In this document: piece by piece, positions 9,209-19,051 of the stretch
Numbering within the stretch: the stretch's first letter is position 1
Layout: each line of letters begins with the position of its first letter
NCBI RefSeq assembly: GCF_008365385.1
Contig: NZ_QOVF01000001.1
Span: forward strand, 930,001 to 994,000
Reading direction: 5' to 3'
Source: Halopseudomonas laoshanensis
Lineage (GTDB): Bacteria; Pseudomonadota; Gammaproteobacteria; Pseudomonadales; Pseudomonadaceae
DNA: 64,000 nucleotides
Program-made: the position numbers and the translations under genes
Notes under the pieces: model-generated
Told to the model about the DNA's origin: nothing
What the model saw: the letters and a program-made list of their open reading frames with translations, nothing else
Database searches by the model: none

Positions 9209-10231
9209 ATGTCCCAACGGGTTGCATTGGTATTGGGAAGTGGTGGCGCCAGAGGTTATGCGCATATTGGCGTAATCGAAGAAATCGAACGTCGGGGTTA
9301 CAAGATTGACTGCATCGCCGGTTGCTCTATGGGCGCCGTGGTCGGGGGTATTTATGCTGCTGGAGGACTGGAGGCCTACCGCGAATGGGTATCGGGATTG
9401 GCCTATCTGGATGTATTGCGTTTGTTGGATGTGGGCTTCGGCAATCTGGGTGCGATTCGCGGGGAGCGGGTATTCGGGCGTATTCGCGAGATCATCGGCG
9501 AGGTGAATATCGAGGACCTGCCGATTCCCTTTACTGCAGTGGCTACCGATCTGACCAATCAACAGGAAGTCTGGTTTCAGCAGGGTTGCCTGCATCAAGC
9601 CATGCGCGCCTCGGCCGCGATACCCAGCCTGTTTTCGCCGGTACGCCAGGGCGGCCGGGTGCTGGTCGACGGTGGTTTGCTGAATCCCTTGCCGATTGTG
9701 CCGGTGGTCTCGGCCCATTGTGATCTGATCATGGCAGTCAACCTGAACGCCACCCACTGTGCCGGCTACACCCTGCCGGTGGTGGAGCGCCCGGCACCCA
9801 TCCGCCGTCAATGGGATCAATGGACCGGTACCTTGAATGTACGCAATTGGTTGGCTCGTCGGGAAATAGACGAGCAGGGCGCTTTGTCCGATCAAATGGC
9901 CTTTTTGCCGGAGGACGAATCACCGGAAGAACCGTCACCGGCATCCGATAAATTACCGCAGATTGACCGCAATGAACCAGAGCCCCCAGCCAAGGTGGCG
10001 GAAGTCCCGGTCGGGCCTGCAAGTTTGCTGGAGCTGGTGAACCTGTCATTTGAAGCTATGCAGGCCTCGTTGACCCAATACAAGATCGCCGGCTACCCGC
10101 CTGACGTGTTGATAGAAGTACCCAAGCGTCTTTGCCGCTTCTTCGAGTTTCACAAGGCCCCTGAACTGATCGAGTTGGGTCGTATGGTTGCCAGCGACAC
10201 CCTTGATCGCCACGAGGGGCTCAAGCGCTGA
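9209..10231 (+). CDS. Patatin-like phospholipase
   Basis: A 340-residue protein with all patatin hallmarks. The glycine-rich oxyanion motif GSGGARGYAHIG is at residues 10-21, the nucleophile elbow is GCSMG (Ser40), and the catalytic Asp is in VDGGLLNP (Asp154). It probably hydrolyses phospholipids or lysophospholipids in the cytoplasm or at the inner membrane, like RssA/YchK. After residue 240 there is an acidic, proline-rich insertion of about 50 residues (from PEDESPEEPSPAS) before a final helical part. AGGGGGAAGC precedes the ATG. It diverges from the acylase gene with 52 bases between them. Confidence 0.9.
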   Translation: MSQRVALVLGSGGARGYAHIGVIEEIERRGYKIDCIAGCSMGAVVGGIYAAGGLEAYREWVSGLAYLDVLRLLDVGFGNLGAIRGERVFGRIREIIGEVNIEDLPIPFTAVATDLTNQQEVWFQQGCLHQAMRASAAIPSLFSPVRQGGRVLVDGGLLNPLPIVPVVSAHCDLIMAVNLNATHCAGYTLPVVERPAPIRRQWDQWTGTLNVRNWLARREIDEQGALSDQMAFLPEDESPEEPSPASDKLPQIDRNEPEPPAKVAEVPVGPASLLELVNLSFEAMQASLTQYKIAGYPPDVLIEVPKRLCRFFEFHKAPELIELGRMVASDTLDRHEGLKR

Positions 10232-10243
10232 AGGCAGACAGCA

Positions 10244-10252
10244 TGCTAAAAT
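10244..10252 (+). promoter_or_regulatory. Extended -10 element for selD-mnmH
   Basis: TGCTAAAAT fits an extended -10 (TGn followed by a TATAAT-like hexamer) 30 bases before the selD start, in the short gap after the patatin gene. The -35 region is poor, as is allowed for extended -10 promoters. Confidence 0.35.
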
Positions 10253-10282
10253 CTCCGGCTTATGTCATAGCGGGAGAGCGGG

Positions 10283-11320
10283 ATGAGTGAAAATATACGT
10301 CTGACCGAGTTCAGCCATGGTGCCGGTTGTGGCTGCAAGATTTCGCCAAAGGTGCTGGATGAGATTCTTGCTGTGGGTCAGCCAGGTCCCGATTTTCCAC
10401 AGTTGTGGGTAGGCAACGCGAGTCGTGACGATGCGGCGGTATTTGGTCTGGATGCCGAACAGGGCATTGTCAGCACCACCGATTTCTTTATGCCGATTGT
10501 TGACGACGCCTTCGATTTCGGCAGAATCGCCGCGACCAATGCGATCAGCGATATCTACGCCATGGGTGGCAGCCCGATGATGGCTATCGCGATTCTCGGC
10601 TGGCCAATCAATCTGCTGCCGGCCGAACTGGCCGGTCAGGTGATCGCCGGAGCGCGCTCGGTCTGTACTGCCGCGGGCATGCCGTTGGCCGGTGGGCACT
10701 CGATTGACGCCCCCGAGCCGATATTCGGTCTGGCCGTGACCGGCCAGCTGAAACGCAGCCAGCTCAAGCGCAATGATAGCGCACGGCCTGGTGCGCGCCT
10801 GTTCCTGACCAAACCCTTGGGTATTGGCATTCTGACTACCGCAGAAAAACAGAAAAAATTGCGCCCGGAAGATGCCGGTGTGGCGCGCGACCTGATGTGC
10901 CAGTTGAACAGCGTCGGTGCGCGCTTTGCGACCCTGGAAGGCGTGCAGGCGATGACCGACGTCACCGGTTTTGGTCTGCTCGGGCATCTGGTGGAGATGG
11001 CTGAGGGCTCCGGGGTCAAGGCGCGCATAGAGGAAAGGCTGGTGCCGCGGTTGGCCAGTGTCGAGTATTACCTCGGTCAGGGTTGTGTGCCGGGCGGCTC
11101 GGGGCGCAACTTCGACAGCTACGGCGCGAAGGTCGCCGAGATGCCACAGGCTTGGCGTAACTTGCTTTGTGACCCGCAAACCAGTGGCGGGCTCCTGGTG
11201 GCGGTAGATCCTCAGGCGGAAGCCGAGTTTCTGGCCATGGCCGCCGCAGAGGGCTATCAGCTGCAGGCGATTGGCGAATGTCTGGCGGCGGACGCGGGTC
11301 CCTGCGTCGAGGTCGTTTGA
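10283..11320 (+). CDS. selD: Selenide, water dikinase (selenophosphate synthetase)
   Basis: It makes selenophosphate from selenide and ATP. The 345-residue length is normal. The catalytic pair lies in [10 protein letters not shown], with Cys16 and Lys19 matching E. coli Cys17 and Lys20. This form therefore uses cysteine, not selenocysteine. ATP-binding segments [10 protein letters not shown] and [10 protein letters not shown] are present. It shares one base with mnmH, so selenophosphate made here is probably used first for tRNA modification. No selA/selB or tRNA-Sec was seen in this window. Confidence 0.96.
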   Translation: MSENIRLTEFSHGAGCGCKISPKVLDEILAVGQPGPDFPQLWVGNASRDDAAVFGLDAEQGIVSTTDFFMPIVDDAFDFGRIAATNAISDIYAMGGSPMMAIAILGWPINLLPAELAGQVIAGARSVCTAAGMPLAGGHSIDAPEPIFGLAVTGQLKRSQLKRNDSARPGARLFLTKPLGIGILTTAEKQKKLRPEDAGVARDLMCQLNSVGARFATLEGVQAMTDVTGFGLLGHLVEMAEGSGVKARIEERLVPRLASVEYYLGQGCVPGGSGRNFDSYGAKVAEMPQAWRNLLCDPQTSGGLLVAVDPQAEAEFLAMAAAEGYQLQAIGECLAADAGPCVEVV

Positions 11321-12438
11321 TGCGCGAAAATAGTCAGGACTATCGGCAGCTGTTTCTCAACGCGGTGCCGTTGATGGATGTCCGCGCGCCGGTGGAGTTC
11401 AACAAGGGTGCCTTTCCTGCAGCGATTAACCGCCCGTTGATGAACGATGATGAACGTCGACAGGTGGGTACTTGCTACAAGCATTCCGGCCAGCAGGCGG
11501 CGATCGACCTGGGTAACCGCCTGGTCTGTGGCGATATCAAGGAGCAGCGTATCGCCCAATGGGCAGATTTCGCGCGCAAGCACCCCGAAGGATACCTTTA
11601 TTGCTTTCGCGGCGGGCTGCGTTCACAGATAGTCCAGCAGTGGTTGGCCGAGGCGGGGATTGACTATCCGCGGGTAGTCGGCGGTTACAAGGCCATGCGG
11701 CGCTACTTGATTGATAGTATGGAATCGACCATACAGAGTTGCCCCATGCATATTGTCGCGGGCCTGACCGGTACTGGCAAAACTGAAGTGATCCATGCGC
11801 TGGGCAATAGTCTGGATCTGGAAGGGCATGCCCATCATCGTGGTTCGAGTTTCGGCCGCCATGCCACCGCGCAGCCGGTGCAGATCGATTTCGAGAACGC
11901 CTTGGCCATCGAAGCGTTACGCGTGAGAGAAGCTGGGCATGGGCAGCTGGTGCTTGAGGACGAAGGGCGGATGGTCGGAAGCTGCACAGTGCCGCTGGAG
12001 CTGTACCAGACCATGCAAACCGCGCCACTGATCTGGCTGGAGGACAGCTTCGACAATCGCGTCGGGCGGATTCTCGGCGACTATGTGATCGATATGCATG
12101 CCGAATTTGCCCTGCTGCATCCAGATCAGCCCGAAATCGCGTTCAATGCCTTCTCAGAACACCTCACCGGCGGGCTATTACGCATCCGCAAGCGACTTGG
12201 CGGTGAGCGTTACCAGAGTCTGCAGGCTATCATGCAGGACGCGCTCGAGGTTCAGCGTTCAACTGGAGAGGTGCATGATCACCGGGCATGGATCGAGGGC
12301 TTGCTGACGCATTACTACGATCCGATGTATGCCTATCAACGCTCAGGCAAGGACGAACGGGTGGTGTTCAGCGGTGATCAGCAGGCAGTGGTCGAATTTC
12401 TGCAGCAACAAGCCATAGATAATCAGTATAAAGCGTGA
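11320..12438 (+). CDS. mnmH: tRNA 2-selenouridine synthase
   Basis: Also called SelU/YbbB. It replaces the sulfur of 2-thiouridine at wobble position 34 with selenium through a geranylated intermediate. The 372-residue product has an N-terminal rhodanese domain with the active cysteine in YCFRGGLRS (Cys95). A P-loop domain follows, starting at GLTGTGKT (148-155). The ATG at 11320 overlaps the selD stop by one base. A longer upstream reading would run into selD and is rejected. The pair selD-mnmH is a functional unit. Confidence 0.95.
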   Translation: MRENSQDYRQLFLNAVPLMDVRAPVEFNKGAFPAAINRPLMNDDERRQVGTCYKHSGQQAAIDLGNRLVCGDIKEQRIAQWADFARKHPEGYLYCFRGGLRSQIVQQWLAEAGIDYPRVVGGYKAMRRYLIDSMESTIQSCPMHIVAGLTGTGKTEVIHALGNSLDLEGHAHHRGSSFGRHATAQPVQIDFENALAIEALRVREAGHGQLVLEDEGRMVGSCTVPLELYQTMQTAPLIWLEDSFDNRVGRILGDYVIDMHAEFALLHPDQPEIAFNAFSEHLTGGLLRIRKRLGGERYQSLQAIMQDALEVQRSTGEVHDHRAWIEGLLTHYYDPMYAYQRSGKDERVVFSGDQQAVVEFLQQQAIDNQYKA

Positions 12439-12461
12439 ACAACATAGCTGATTCAGTCGGA

Positions 12462-12489
12462 TTGTGACGTTTGCTGCTGGTACTATCCT
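12462..12489 (+). promoter_or_regulatory. Candidate promoter for the SDR gene at 12526
   Basis: TTGTGA (12462-12467) and TATCCT (12484-12489) are separated by 16 bases in the 87-base gap after mnmH. Both are four-of-six matches or better. The predicted start site is about 30 bases before the ATG. Confidence 0.35.
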
Positions 12490-12525
12490 GCCAGTTCAAC
12501 CAATTCTGTCAGGAGTCGAGACACT

Positions 12526-13287
12526 ATGAGCACTACATTTGCCGGTAAAGTTGCATTGGTCACCGGGGGCGCGGCAGGTATTGGCCAAGCCACAGCGGAG
12601 GCTTTTGCTGCTCAGGGAGCCAAGGTGGTGGTGTCCGACATCAGCGAAGCCGCCGGTCAGGCGGTCGTTGAAGGAATCAAGGCCAAGGGTGGTGATGCGG
12701 TGTTTGTTGCTTGCAACGTGGCCAAGGCTGATGAGGTCAAGGCGTTGATGGATGCGGTGATCGCCCACTACGGCCGATTGGATTGCGCGTTCAACAACGC
12801 GGGTATCGAGATCGAGCAGGACAAGCTGGCGGACGGCAATGAAGATGTGTTCGATGCCATCATGGACGTTAACGTCAAGGGCGTGTGGCAGTGCATGCGT
12901 TTCCAGATACCCTTGATGCTCAAGCAAGGCGGCGGCGCGATCGTCAATACCGCTTCCGTGGCAGCGCTGGGCGCTGCACCTAAAATGAGTATCTACGCCG
13001 CTAGCAAGCACGCGGTGCTGGGTTTGACTCGTTCGGCCGCAGTGGAGTACGCGAAGAAATCGATTCGCATCAATGCGGTATGCCCGGCCGTGATCGATAC
13101 CGAAATGTTCCGTCGCGCCGCAGCCATTGACCCGCGTAAAGCCGAGTTCGCTGCCGCAATGCACCCGGTTGGGCGCATTGGCAAAGCCGAGGAAATTGCT
13201 GCTGCGGTGCTCTATCTGTGCTCCGAAGGCGCAGGTTTCACCACCGGTATCGCCTTGCCAGTAGACGGCGGCGCCACCTGCATCTAG
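12526..13287 (+). CDS. SDR family oxidoreductase
   Basis: A classical short-chain dehydrogenase of 253 residues. The cofactor motif TGGAAGIG is near residue 13 and NNAG is in the expected place. The catalytic Ser-Tyr-Lys set appears as NTASVAALG with YAASK. The C-terminal GFTTGIALPVDGG is typical. The acidic residue after strand beta-2 (VVVSDIS) favours NAD(H) over NADP(H). The substrate is unknown; glucose-1-dehydrogenase-like annotation is common for this type. It is convergent with the Smr gene, four bases between the stops. Confidence 0.9.
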   Translation: MSTTFAGKVALVTGGAAGIGQATAEAFAAQGAKVVVSDISEAAGQAVVEGIKAKGGDAVFVACNVAKADEVKALMDAVIAHYGRLDCAFNNAGIEIEQDKLADGNEDVFDAIMDVNVKGVWQCMRFQIPLMLKQGGGAIVNTASVAALGAAPKMSIYAASKHAVLGLTRSAAVEYAKKSIRINAVCPAVIDTEMFRRAAAIDPRKAEFAAAMHPVGRIGKAEEIAAAVLYLCSEGAGFTTGIALPVDGGATCI

Positions 13288-13291
13288 ACCC

Positions 13292-13873
13292 TTAGTCGTC
13301 CCGCCCCTCCATCATTACCCGTTTGAGCAGAATATAAACGGAGCCGGTGCCGCCGTGGCGGGGCAGGCAAGAGGTAAAGCCCAGCACCTGGCTGTGTTGA
13401 CGCAACCAGGTGTTCACGTGGCTTTTGATGATCGGGCTGCGACCGTCTTTACGCTGGGCCTTGCCATGTGTGACCCGTACGCAGCGCACCTCCATTTTGT
13501 TCGCTTCCGCGAGAAAGGCCCAAAGCAGTTCCCGGGCCTTTTCCACCGTCAGGCCATGCAGGTCAATCGAACCTTCAAAGGGGATCTGGCCGCTTTTCAA
13601 TTTGCGTAGCTGGCTTTCCTGAACGCCGTTTGCTGCCCAGATGAGCTCTTCCTCGGGCAGCACATCAATCACGAACTGATCCGACATGCCGTCCACGCGA
13701 ACGCGATTGGTCGGCTGCACGGCGCCCTGGCGCAGGGTCTTGATTCGCGTGCGGTCGGTGCGGGCTTTGCCGGTGTCGGCCTGGTCTACCTTGATGCGCC
13801 TGGCCCCTTGGGTAGCCTGGCGGAAAAGTTCCAGATCGTCCGGTTCGCTCGGGTCGTGGCTCATGGTAGTCAT
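13292..13873 (-). CDS. Smr/MutS2 C-terminal-type domain protein
   Basis: A 193-residue protein whose C-terminal half is an Smr domain: [15 protein letters not shown] with the conserved LHG, then [14 protein letters not shown], then NTWLRQH, and [16 protein letters not shown]. Smr domains are nuclease-like; stand-alone bacterial members resemble YdaL/SmrA endonucleases. The N-terminal third is charged and unstructured. Three in-frame ATG codons are possible (13918, 13873, 13864). I use 13873, because the first would extend into the prmB upstream region. It is divergent from prmB. Confidence 0.85.
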   Translation of the reverse strand: MTTMSHDPSEPDDLELFRQATQGARRIKVDQADTGKARTDRTRIKTLRQGAVQPTNRVRVDGMSDQFVIDVLPEEELIWAANGVQESQLRKLKSGQIPFEGSIDLHGLTVEKARELLWAFLAEANKMEVRCVRVTHGKAQRKDGRSPIIKSHVNTWLRQHSQVLGFTSCLPRHGGTGSVYILLKRVMMEGRDD

Positions 13874-13985
13874 TCTGCGTGATAAAAAGGCAAGTGTATC
13901 AGTAGTTTCCAAGCCCATGCAGGTTAGAATGAGCGCTTGTCAGCAACCCGCGATCGAGCTGTTTAAGCCCTCTGGAGGCATCGTC

Positions 13986-14900
13986 ATGACCGAGCACACC
14001 GCCCTCACCACTATCCGCGACCTGGTGCGCTGGGGTGTCAGCCGCTTTCATGAAGACGGGGTGTTTTTTGGCCACGGCTCGGATAACGCCTGGGACGAAG
14101 CCCGGCTGCTGGTATTGCATGCGCTGTATCTGCCATGGGAAACGCCCGAAGAGTATATGGCGTGCCAAGTAACCGAAAGCGAGCGCCAGTTGACCCTGGC
14201 GCTGCTGCAACGGCGGATAGAACAGCGCATTCCAGCGGCATACCTGACCGGGCAGGCCAGGTTTGCCGGTTTGGACTTTATCGTCGATGAGCGAGTATTG
14301 GTGCCGCGTTCGCCGATAGCCGAGCTGATCGCCCAACGCTTCCAACCCTGGCTTGAGGCGGAGCCGACACGGATCCTCGATCTGTGCACGGGCAGTGGCT
14401 GCATTGGTATCGCCTGCGCTTATGCCTTCCCCGAAGCTGAAGTGCTGCTGGCCGATCTGTCCGCCGATGCGCTGGCGGTCGCCGAGCTGAATATCGATGC
14501 CCATCAATTACAGGGCCGCGTAGAAGCACGCTGGTCGGATGGTTTTGAAGGCATGCCTGGCGAGCGATTTGACCTGATCGTCAGTAACCCGCCCTATGTC
14601 GATGCCGAGGATATGGCCGAGTTACCTGACGAGTACATGCACGAGCCGGAAATGGGCCTGGCGGCCGGTCTGGATGGCCTGGATCTGGTACGCAGGATGC
14701 TCGCGCAGGCTGCAGATCATTTGACCGAGCAGGGCTTACTGGTGATAGAGGTCGGCAATAGCATGGTGCATGTGATGGCGGAGTGGCCTGAAGTGGATTT
14801 CGAATGGGTGACATTCAGCCAGGGCGGGCATGGCGTGTTTGTACTCAGCGCCAGGCAATGCCGGGAGTATCAGGGCCTGTTTGCCTCCCACCTGAGCTGA
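13986..14900 (+). CDS. prmB: 50S ribosomal protein L3 N5-glutamine methyltransferase
   Basis: It methylates a glutamine of ribosomal protein L3 using S-adenosylmethionine. The 304-residue product has an N-terminal helical domain, the SAM-binding motif [13 protein letters not shown] (about 131-143) and the glutamine-binding NPPY at 201-204. The segment [11 protein letters not shown] near residues 21-31 favours PrmB over the release-factor enzyme PrmC. The start ATG follows CTGGAGGCATCGTC. A perfect inverted repeat lies seven bases past the stop. Confidence 0.93.
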   Translation: MTEHTALTTIRDLVRWGVSRFHEDGVFFGHGSDNAWDEARLLVLHALYLPWETPEEYMACQVTESERQLTLALLQRRIEQRIPAAYLTGQARFAGLDFIVDERVLVPRSPIAELIAQRFQPWLEAEPTRILDLCTGSGCIGIACAYAFPEAEVLLADLSADALAVAELNIDAHQLQGRVEARWSDGFEGMPGERFDLIVSNPPYVDAEDMAELPDEYMHEPEMGLAAGLDGLDLVRRMLAQAADHLTEQGLLVIEVGNSMVHVMAEWPEVDFEWVTFSQGGHGVFVLSARQCREYQGLFASHLS

Positions 14901-14906
14901 AGCGCG

Positions 14907-14947
14907 GAGCTGAGATGAGCTGAAAAAAATTCAGCTCATCTCAGCTC
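14907..14947. terminator. Perfect 18-bp inverted repeat between convergent genes
   Basis: GAGCTGAGATGAGCTGAA (14907-14924) is exactly repeated in reverse complement at 14930-14947, with a five-A loop. It lies between the prmB stop and the minus-strand gene, whose TGA (14941-14943) falls within the right arm. There is no long T-run beyond either arm. It could be a bidirectional terminator or an RNA-stabilising hairpin. Confidence 0.5.
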
Positions 14948-15726
14948 ATGACCACCCAAAGCAGCATCAGCGCTTGAAATATCGCGAACACGATCAGACA
15001 GCCGATGGCGAAGCGCTGATTCATTTCATTGTTCTTGAAGTTGTCTATCACCCGCTGGAACTGTGAAAGCTGCGCCTGTTGCTTGCGGTTCAACTGTTCC
15101 TGCTCGCGCAACTGGTTGAGAATATCGCTGATTTGGATCGCGGCGACTTTTTCAGTATTCCAGCTACTGATCAAGCTACTGACCCGGTTGGCCTGGGCGC
15201 GCCCTGCAGTGCGCTCCTCGTTCGAATAGCTCAGATCAAATCCGGCACGCAGCAACAACTTTTCCCGAATCAGCCGGCTTTCTTCGCTGCTGACTTCCTC
15301 CGCGTGCAATATGATCGGTGTGATCGAGTAGTCGCCGCAACTGCGCTGGCACCACTCGATAAGCTGGGCCAGTAAGTAGCCGCCCAGGCCGCGTTGAGCA
15401 GGTTGCATGCGTACCTGCTCAAGTGGGCCAAAGCGCACGCGGCGGTTCTTGTGGTCAACCAGCACTTCCAGCAGGTTGGTATCATCGGTTTTGTTTTCGC
15501 CATCGGTATTGACCCTGAGGCGGAATAACTCCAGATGAGCCGCACGTTCCTGGATAAGCGTGACCCGGGCCAAGCGTTCGGCATGGGCGATCTGCCGGCC
15601 TTTATAGATGGGTTTGAGCTGTATCCAGTAAACGTCGGTAGGCCGGGCGCGGGCGAAAGGGTCGCGCGGCGCAGTAACGATTTTCTGCTCGTTGTTGTCC
15701 TGCTCTGAAGAGGTGACTTGATTCAT
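14941..15726 (-). CDS. Unrecognised protein with coiled coil and C-terminal membrane anchor
   Basis: I do not recognise this 261-residue protein. Residues about 25-160 look globular; GLGGYLLAQLIEWCQRSCGD and the preceding PLEQVRMQPAQRG recall a GNAT acetyltransferase acetyl-CoA loop, but weakly. A coiled-coil-like stretch follows (residues about 195-235: ISDILNQLREQEQLNRKQQA and onward, rich in Gln, Leu and Glu). The last 20 residues are one hydrophobic helix (FAIGCLIVFAIFQALMLLWV), so the protein is probably tail-anchored. I use the ATG at 15726 because GGA lies six bases upstream; 15732 is also possible. It lies downstream of the TauE-type gene, 85 bases away. Confidence 0.75.
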   Translation of the reverse strand: MNQVTSSEQDNNEQKIVTAPRDPFARARPTDVYWIQLKPIYKGRQIAHAERLARVTLIQERAAHLELFRLRVNTDGENKTDDTNLLEVLVDHKNRRVRFGPLEQVRMQPAQRGLGGYLLAQLIEWCQRSCGDYSITPIILHAEEVSSEESRLIREKLLLRAGFDLSYSNEERTAGRAQANRVSSLISSWNTEKVAAIQISDILNQLREQEQLNRKQQAQLSQFQRVIDNFKNNEMNQRFAIGCLIVFAIFQALMLLWVVMS

Positions 15727-15811
15727 CGGCATTCCGAACAACAGTGGGCAATGGGTTATGAGGGTATTTATCGGCCGTTAATCGGGATTCTGCAATGAAA
15801 ATCTGCCTTGG

Positions 15812-16609
15812 TCACCACCAGCTACTGGCTGCTTGCCAGATCAGGCGCAGGGCCAATAGCGTCAATAGCAGGTTGAAGATGAGGCCGAAGCGCTGGTCAC
15901 TGATGCGCTTGAGCAGGTGCAAACCCGCCCAGGTACCCAAGGCGCCTGCTGCGATCATCAACAGTATCAGCCCCAGCCATTCGCCGAACACGAAACCGGC
16001 CGCGCCGTAGACGATTGCCTTGGGCGCATGTTGCAGGCTCATCGCCGCGGCAAAGGTAGCGACGGTAGACAGCCTTTCACCTTCCTGTTGCTGCTTGATG
16101 AAGGCGGCGACCAGTGGCCCGGTCGCACCCACAAACAGGCTTACGAAGGTGGTGAAGGTCGCGGCAATCATGGTGCCGGCCCGCCCGGTAGCCACCTTCG
16201 GAATCGCCGGCCCCCAGCACAGCAACAGGATAAAGCCAGCGATCCATAGCTGCACCAGGGGCAGCGGCAGGTCGACCAGAAACAGACTCGCCAGCCATGC
16301 GCCGATAATCACGCCGGGCAAGAACCAGAGAATGACACGCCAATTGATATGTCGGATGGTCATTAGCGCGCGGTTGGCGTTGGAGCCGAATTGCACCATA
16401 CCGTGAACGGGAATAATGGCTGCCGGGGGCATGACCAACGCCATGATCGCCAGCAGCAACACGCCGCCACCGATACCCATGGAGGCAGTGAGCGCCGAGG
16501 TCAATATCGAGGAAATGATCAACAGTACGATCACCAGGCCGGGGACACCGGTGGGCAACACAAGCTCCAGTACTGCCTGCATGAATGCGTCCGTCAGGAG
16601 AAAACGCAT
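15812..16609 (-). CDS. TSUP family (TauE/SafE) membrane permease
   Basis: A 265-residue polytopic inner-membrane protein. Hydrophobic segments run through the whole sequence ([37 protein letters not shown] and others), giving about eight helices. The motif [10 protein letters not shown] and the mid-protein [16 protein letters not shown] are the two glycine-rich repeats of TauE/SafE exporters. Such proteins export sulfite, sulfoacetate or other organosulfur anions; the substrate here is unknown. ATG 16609 is used; an ATG nine codons inside is an alternative. It is divergent from aroC. Confidence 0.88.
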   Translation of the reverse strand: MRFLLTDAFMQAVLELVLPTGVPGLVIVLLIISSILTSALTASMGIGGGVLLLAIMALVMPPAAIIPVHGMVQFGSNANRALMTIRHINWRVILWFLPGVIIGAWLASLFLVDLPLPLVQLWIAGFILLLCWGPAIPKVATGRAGTMIAATFTTFVSLFVGATGPLVAAFIKQQQEGERLSTVATFAAAMSLQHAPKAIVYGAAGFVFGEWLGLILLMIAAGALGTWAGLHLLKRISDQRFGLIFNLLLTLLALRLIWQAASSWW

Positions 16610-16655
16610 AGCCTAGCGGCCTGCTGCCAGGCTGTCACCTGTCGAGAGGGAACGG

Positions 16656-16661
16656 TATACT
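16656..16661 (+). promoter_or_regulatory. Possible -10 box for aroC
   Basis: TATACT lies 35 bases before the aroC ATG in the divergent gap with the TauE-type gene. The upstream TGTCAC is a weak -35. Confidence 0.3.
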
Positions 16662-16696
16662 TGTCAGCTTCGCTCACAAGACATCAGGTTGCGCGC

Positions 16697-17788
16697 ATGT
16701 CCGGAAATACCCTAGGCACTCTTTTTACCGTGACCACTGCTGGTGAAAGCCATGGCCCGGCGCTGGTGGCTATTGTCGATGGGTGCCCGCCGGGGTTGGC
16801 GCTGGACGCCAGCGATCTGCAGCGCGACCTGGATCGGCGCAAGCCCGGCACCAGCCGGCACACCACTCAGCGTCAGGAGCCGGACGAGGTGGAAATTCTC
16901 ACCGGTGTGTTCGAGGGTAAAACCACCGGCTGCCCGATTGGTCTGCTGATTCGCAATACCGATCAGAAATCCAAGGATTACTCGGCGATCAAGGATACCT
17001 TCCGCCCAGCGCATGCCGATTACACCTATCACCACAAATACGGTGTGCGCGACTACCGTGGCGGTGGCCGCTCCTCCGCCCGGGAAACAGCCATGCGCGT
17101 AGCGGCAGGTGCGATCGCGCGCAAGTATCTGGAAGGGCAGGGCATTGTCATTCGCGGCTACATGAGCCAGCTGGGGCCGATCGAGATCCCATTTAAAAGC
17201 TGGGATGCGGTAGCAAACAACGCGTTTTTCAGCGCTGATCCTGACAAGGTGCCGGAGCTTGAAGCCTATATGGATCAACTGCGCCGCGACCAGAACTCGG
17301 TCGGGGCGAAGATTACCGTGGTCGCAGAAGGGGTGCCGCCAGGTCTGGGTGAGCCGGTATTTGATCGTCTGGATGCCGAATTGGCTTACGCGCTGATGAG
17401 CATCAATGCAGTCAAGGGCGTCGAGATTGGTGCCGGTTTTGCGTCGGTGGCGCATTTGGGCACGGAGCACCGTGATGAGCTGACTCCAGAAGGTTTCACC
17501 AGTAATAATGCCGGCGGTGTACTCGGGGGTATTTCCTCGGGTCAGCCTATTGTTGCGCATCTTGCGCTCAAACCCACCTCCAGTATCACCACGCCTGGTC
17601 GCTCGATTGACGTCAACGGCAATCCGGTGGATGTGATCACCAAGGGTCGACATGATCCCTGTGTGGGCATACGCGCCACACCGATTGCCGAGGCGATGAT
17701 GGCTATGGTACTGATGGACCATCTGCTGCGCCATCGCGCGCAGAACGCCGATGTCACCGTCACTACTCCGATACTCGGCCAGCTGTGA
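16697..17788 (+). CDS. aroC: Chorismate synthase
   Basis: It catalyses the last shikimate step, from 5-enolpyruvylshikimate 3-phosphate to chorismate, and needs reduced FMN. The 363-residue protein starts [20 protein letters not shown], the classical N-terminal signature. [19 protein letters not shown] and the C-terminal [17 protein letters not shown] follow. Longer in-frame readings upstream cover antisense sequence of the TauE-type gene and are rejected. Chorismate from this enzyme feeds the tryptophan genes at 39-42 kb and folate synthesis. Confidence 0.97.
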   Translation: MSGNTLGTLFTVTTAGESHGPALVAIVDGCPPGLALDASDLQRDLDRRKPGTSRHTTQRQEPDEVEILTGVFEGKTTGCPIGLLIRNTDQKSKDYSAIKDTFRPAHADYTYHHKYGVRDYRGGGRSSARETAMRVAAGAIARKYLEGQGIVIRGYMSQLGPIEIPFKSWDAVANNAFFSADPDKVPELEAYMDQLRRDQNSVGAKITVVAEGVPPGLGEPVFDRLDAELAYALMSINAVKGVEIGAGFASVAHLGTEHRDELTPEGFTSNNAGGVLGGISSGQPIVAHLALKPTSSITTPGRSIDVNGNPVDVITKGRHDPCVGIRATPIAEAMMAMVLMDHLLRHRAQNADVTVTTPILGQL

Positions 17789-17814
17789 GCTGCCGGGTTT
17801 AGATTGAGGCGTTG

Positions 17815-18987
17815 ATGCTGCCTTATTGGCGCCTCTCCGGTTTCTACTTCGCCTACTTCGCCTTGCTTGGCGGCGTAGCACCCTTTCTTGCGCTGTATTT
17901 CAGTCATCTGGGTTACAACGCAGCGCGGATTGGCGAACTGGTGGCCATCCCGATGCTGATGCGTTGCCTGGCACCCAATTTGTGGGGCTGGCTGGGTGAT
18001 GTAACCGGGCGGCGTTTGACGATCGTACGCTTGGGAGCCTTGTTTACCGCGCTGGCATTCACCGGAATATTTTATCGCCAGGATTACCTCTGGTTGGCAA
18101 TGATCATGGCGCTGCACAGCTTTTTCTGGCACGCCGTGTTACCGCAGTTCGAAGCCATTACCTTGAGTCATCTGGGCGCCCAATCGTCGCGCTACACCAT
18201 GGTGCGATTGTGGGGCTCGGTTGGATTCATCGCGACCGTAGTCGGCTTGGGCTGGCTGCTGCAGATCCTCAGTCTGGATGTATATCCGGTCGTCATGCTC
18301 GGTATCATGCTGGCCATTTTCTTCTGCAGCCTGACGGTGCCTGCGGCGCCCGTAACCAAGCCGAATCACACAGGGGTACATACCGAAGGCTTTTTGCGGG
18401 TGTTGCGCCGACCCGGCGTGCTGGCGTTTTTTCTTTGCGCTGGTCTGATGCAGTTCTCTCACGGGCCTTACTACACGTTTCTGACACTGCATCTTGAAGC
18501 CCTTGGCTACAGCCGCAGCGTGATTGGGTTGCTCTGGGCCCTTGGTGTGATCGCAGAAATTCTGCTGTTTCTGGTCATGGCCAAGGTGCTATCGCGCTTC
18601 ACCCTAAAACAGCTATTGGTCACCAGCTTGCTGCTCGCCGCCATACGCTGGTTGGTACTGGGGTCCTTGGCCGAGTATCTCATTGCATTGCTGTTTGCCC
18701 AGCTGTTGCACGCGGCGACTTTTGGTTGTTTCCACGTAGCGGCAATCCATTTTATTCAACGCAGCTTCAACGACCGCTTGCAAGGCCAGGGCCAGGCGCT
18801 TTACGCGACATTGTCAGGTATGGGGGGAGCTCTCGGCGCGCTATATGCCGGTTATAGCTGGAATACTATTGGCGCCTTCTGGACCTTCACCGTTGGTGGT
18901 CTGGCAGCTCTGCTTGCCGCGATCGTGTTACTGCGCTGTTTGCCCTCGGCCGACATTGAGCAGGCTCGAGGTCATACTTTCAGCTGA
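17815..18987 (+). CDS. MFS transporter, 3-phenylpropionate/nucleoside-H+ symporter-like
   Basis: A 390-residue protein with about twelve hydrophobic segments. The N-terminus MLPYWRLSGFYFAYFALLGGVAPFLALYF and the loop GDVTGRRLTIVRLG match the MFS_1_like group that includes HcaT. AroC is 26 bases upstream, as in P. aeruginosa, but no role in aromatic transport is shown. ATG 17815 is used with TTGAGGCG as the ribosome site; a TTG one codon upstream is less likely. Confidence 0.88.
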   Translation: MLPYWRLSGFYFAYFALLGGVAPFLALYFSHLGYNAARIGELVAIPMLMRCLAPNLWGWLGDVTGRRLTIVRLGALFTALAFTGIFYRQDYLWLAMIMALHSFFWHAVLPQFEAITLSHLGAQSSRYTMVRLWGSVGFIATVVGLGWLLQILSLDVYPVVMLGIMLAIFFCSLTVPAAPVTKPNHTGVHTEGFLRVLRRPGVLAFFLCAGLMQFSHGPYYTFLTLHLEALGYSRSVIGLLWALGVIAEILLFLVMAKVLSRFTLKQLLVTSLLLAAIRWLVLGSLAEYLIALLFAQLLHAATFGCFHVAAIHFIQRSFNDRLQGQGQALYATLSGMGGALGALYAGYSWNTIGAFWTFTVGGLAALLAAIVLLRCLPSADIEQARGHTFS

Positions 18988-19051
18988 CTGTCCGCTGCTA
19001 GCCAGGGCCTTTATACTGCCCTTACATTCCAAATAACAGGCGACGTCCAGG

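Noticed and set aside
10265..11179. Long minus-strand frame of 304 codons opposite selD
   Set aside because: selD is unambiguous. The antisense product is His/Gln/Arg-rich without family motifs, as expected from codon mirroring in GC-rich coding DNA.
13686..13985. In-frame 100-codon extension upstream of prmB
   Set aside because: It is antisense to the Smr gene and adds a non-homologous Ser/Arg-rich tail before the well-placed ATG at 13986.
16391..16696. In-frame 102-codon extension upstream of aroC
   Set aside because: It is antisense to the TauE-type gene, and MSGNTLG is the canonical AroC start.
16712..17881. 389-codon minus-strand frame opposite aroC
   Set aside because: aroC occupies the sense strand with full conservation; the antisense protein has no recognisable motif.
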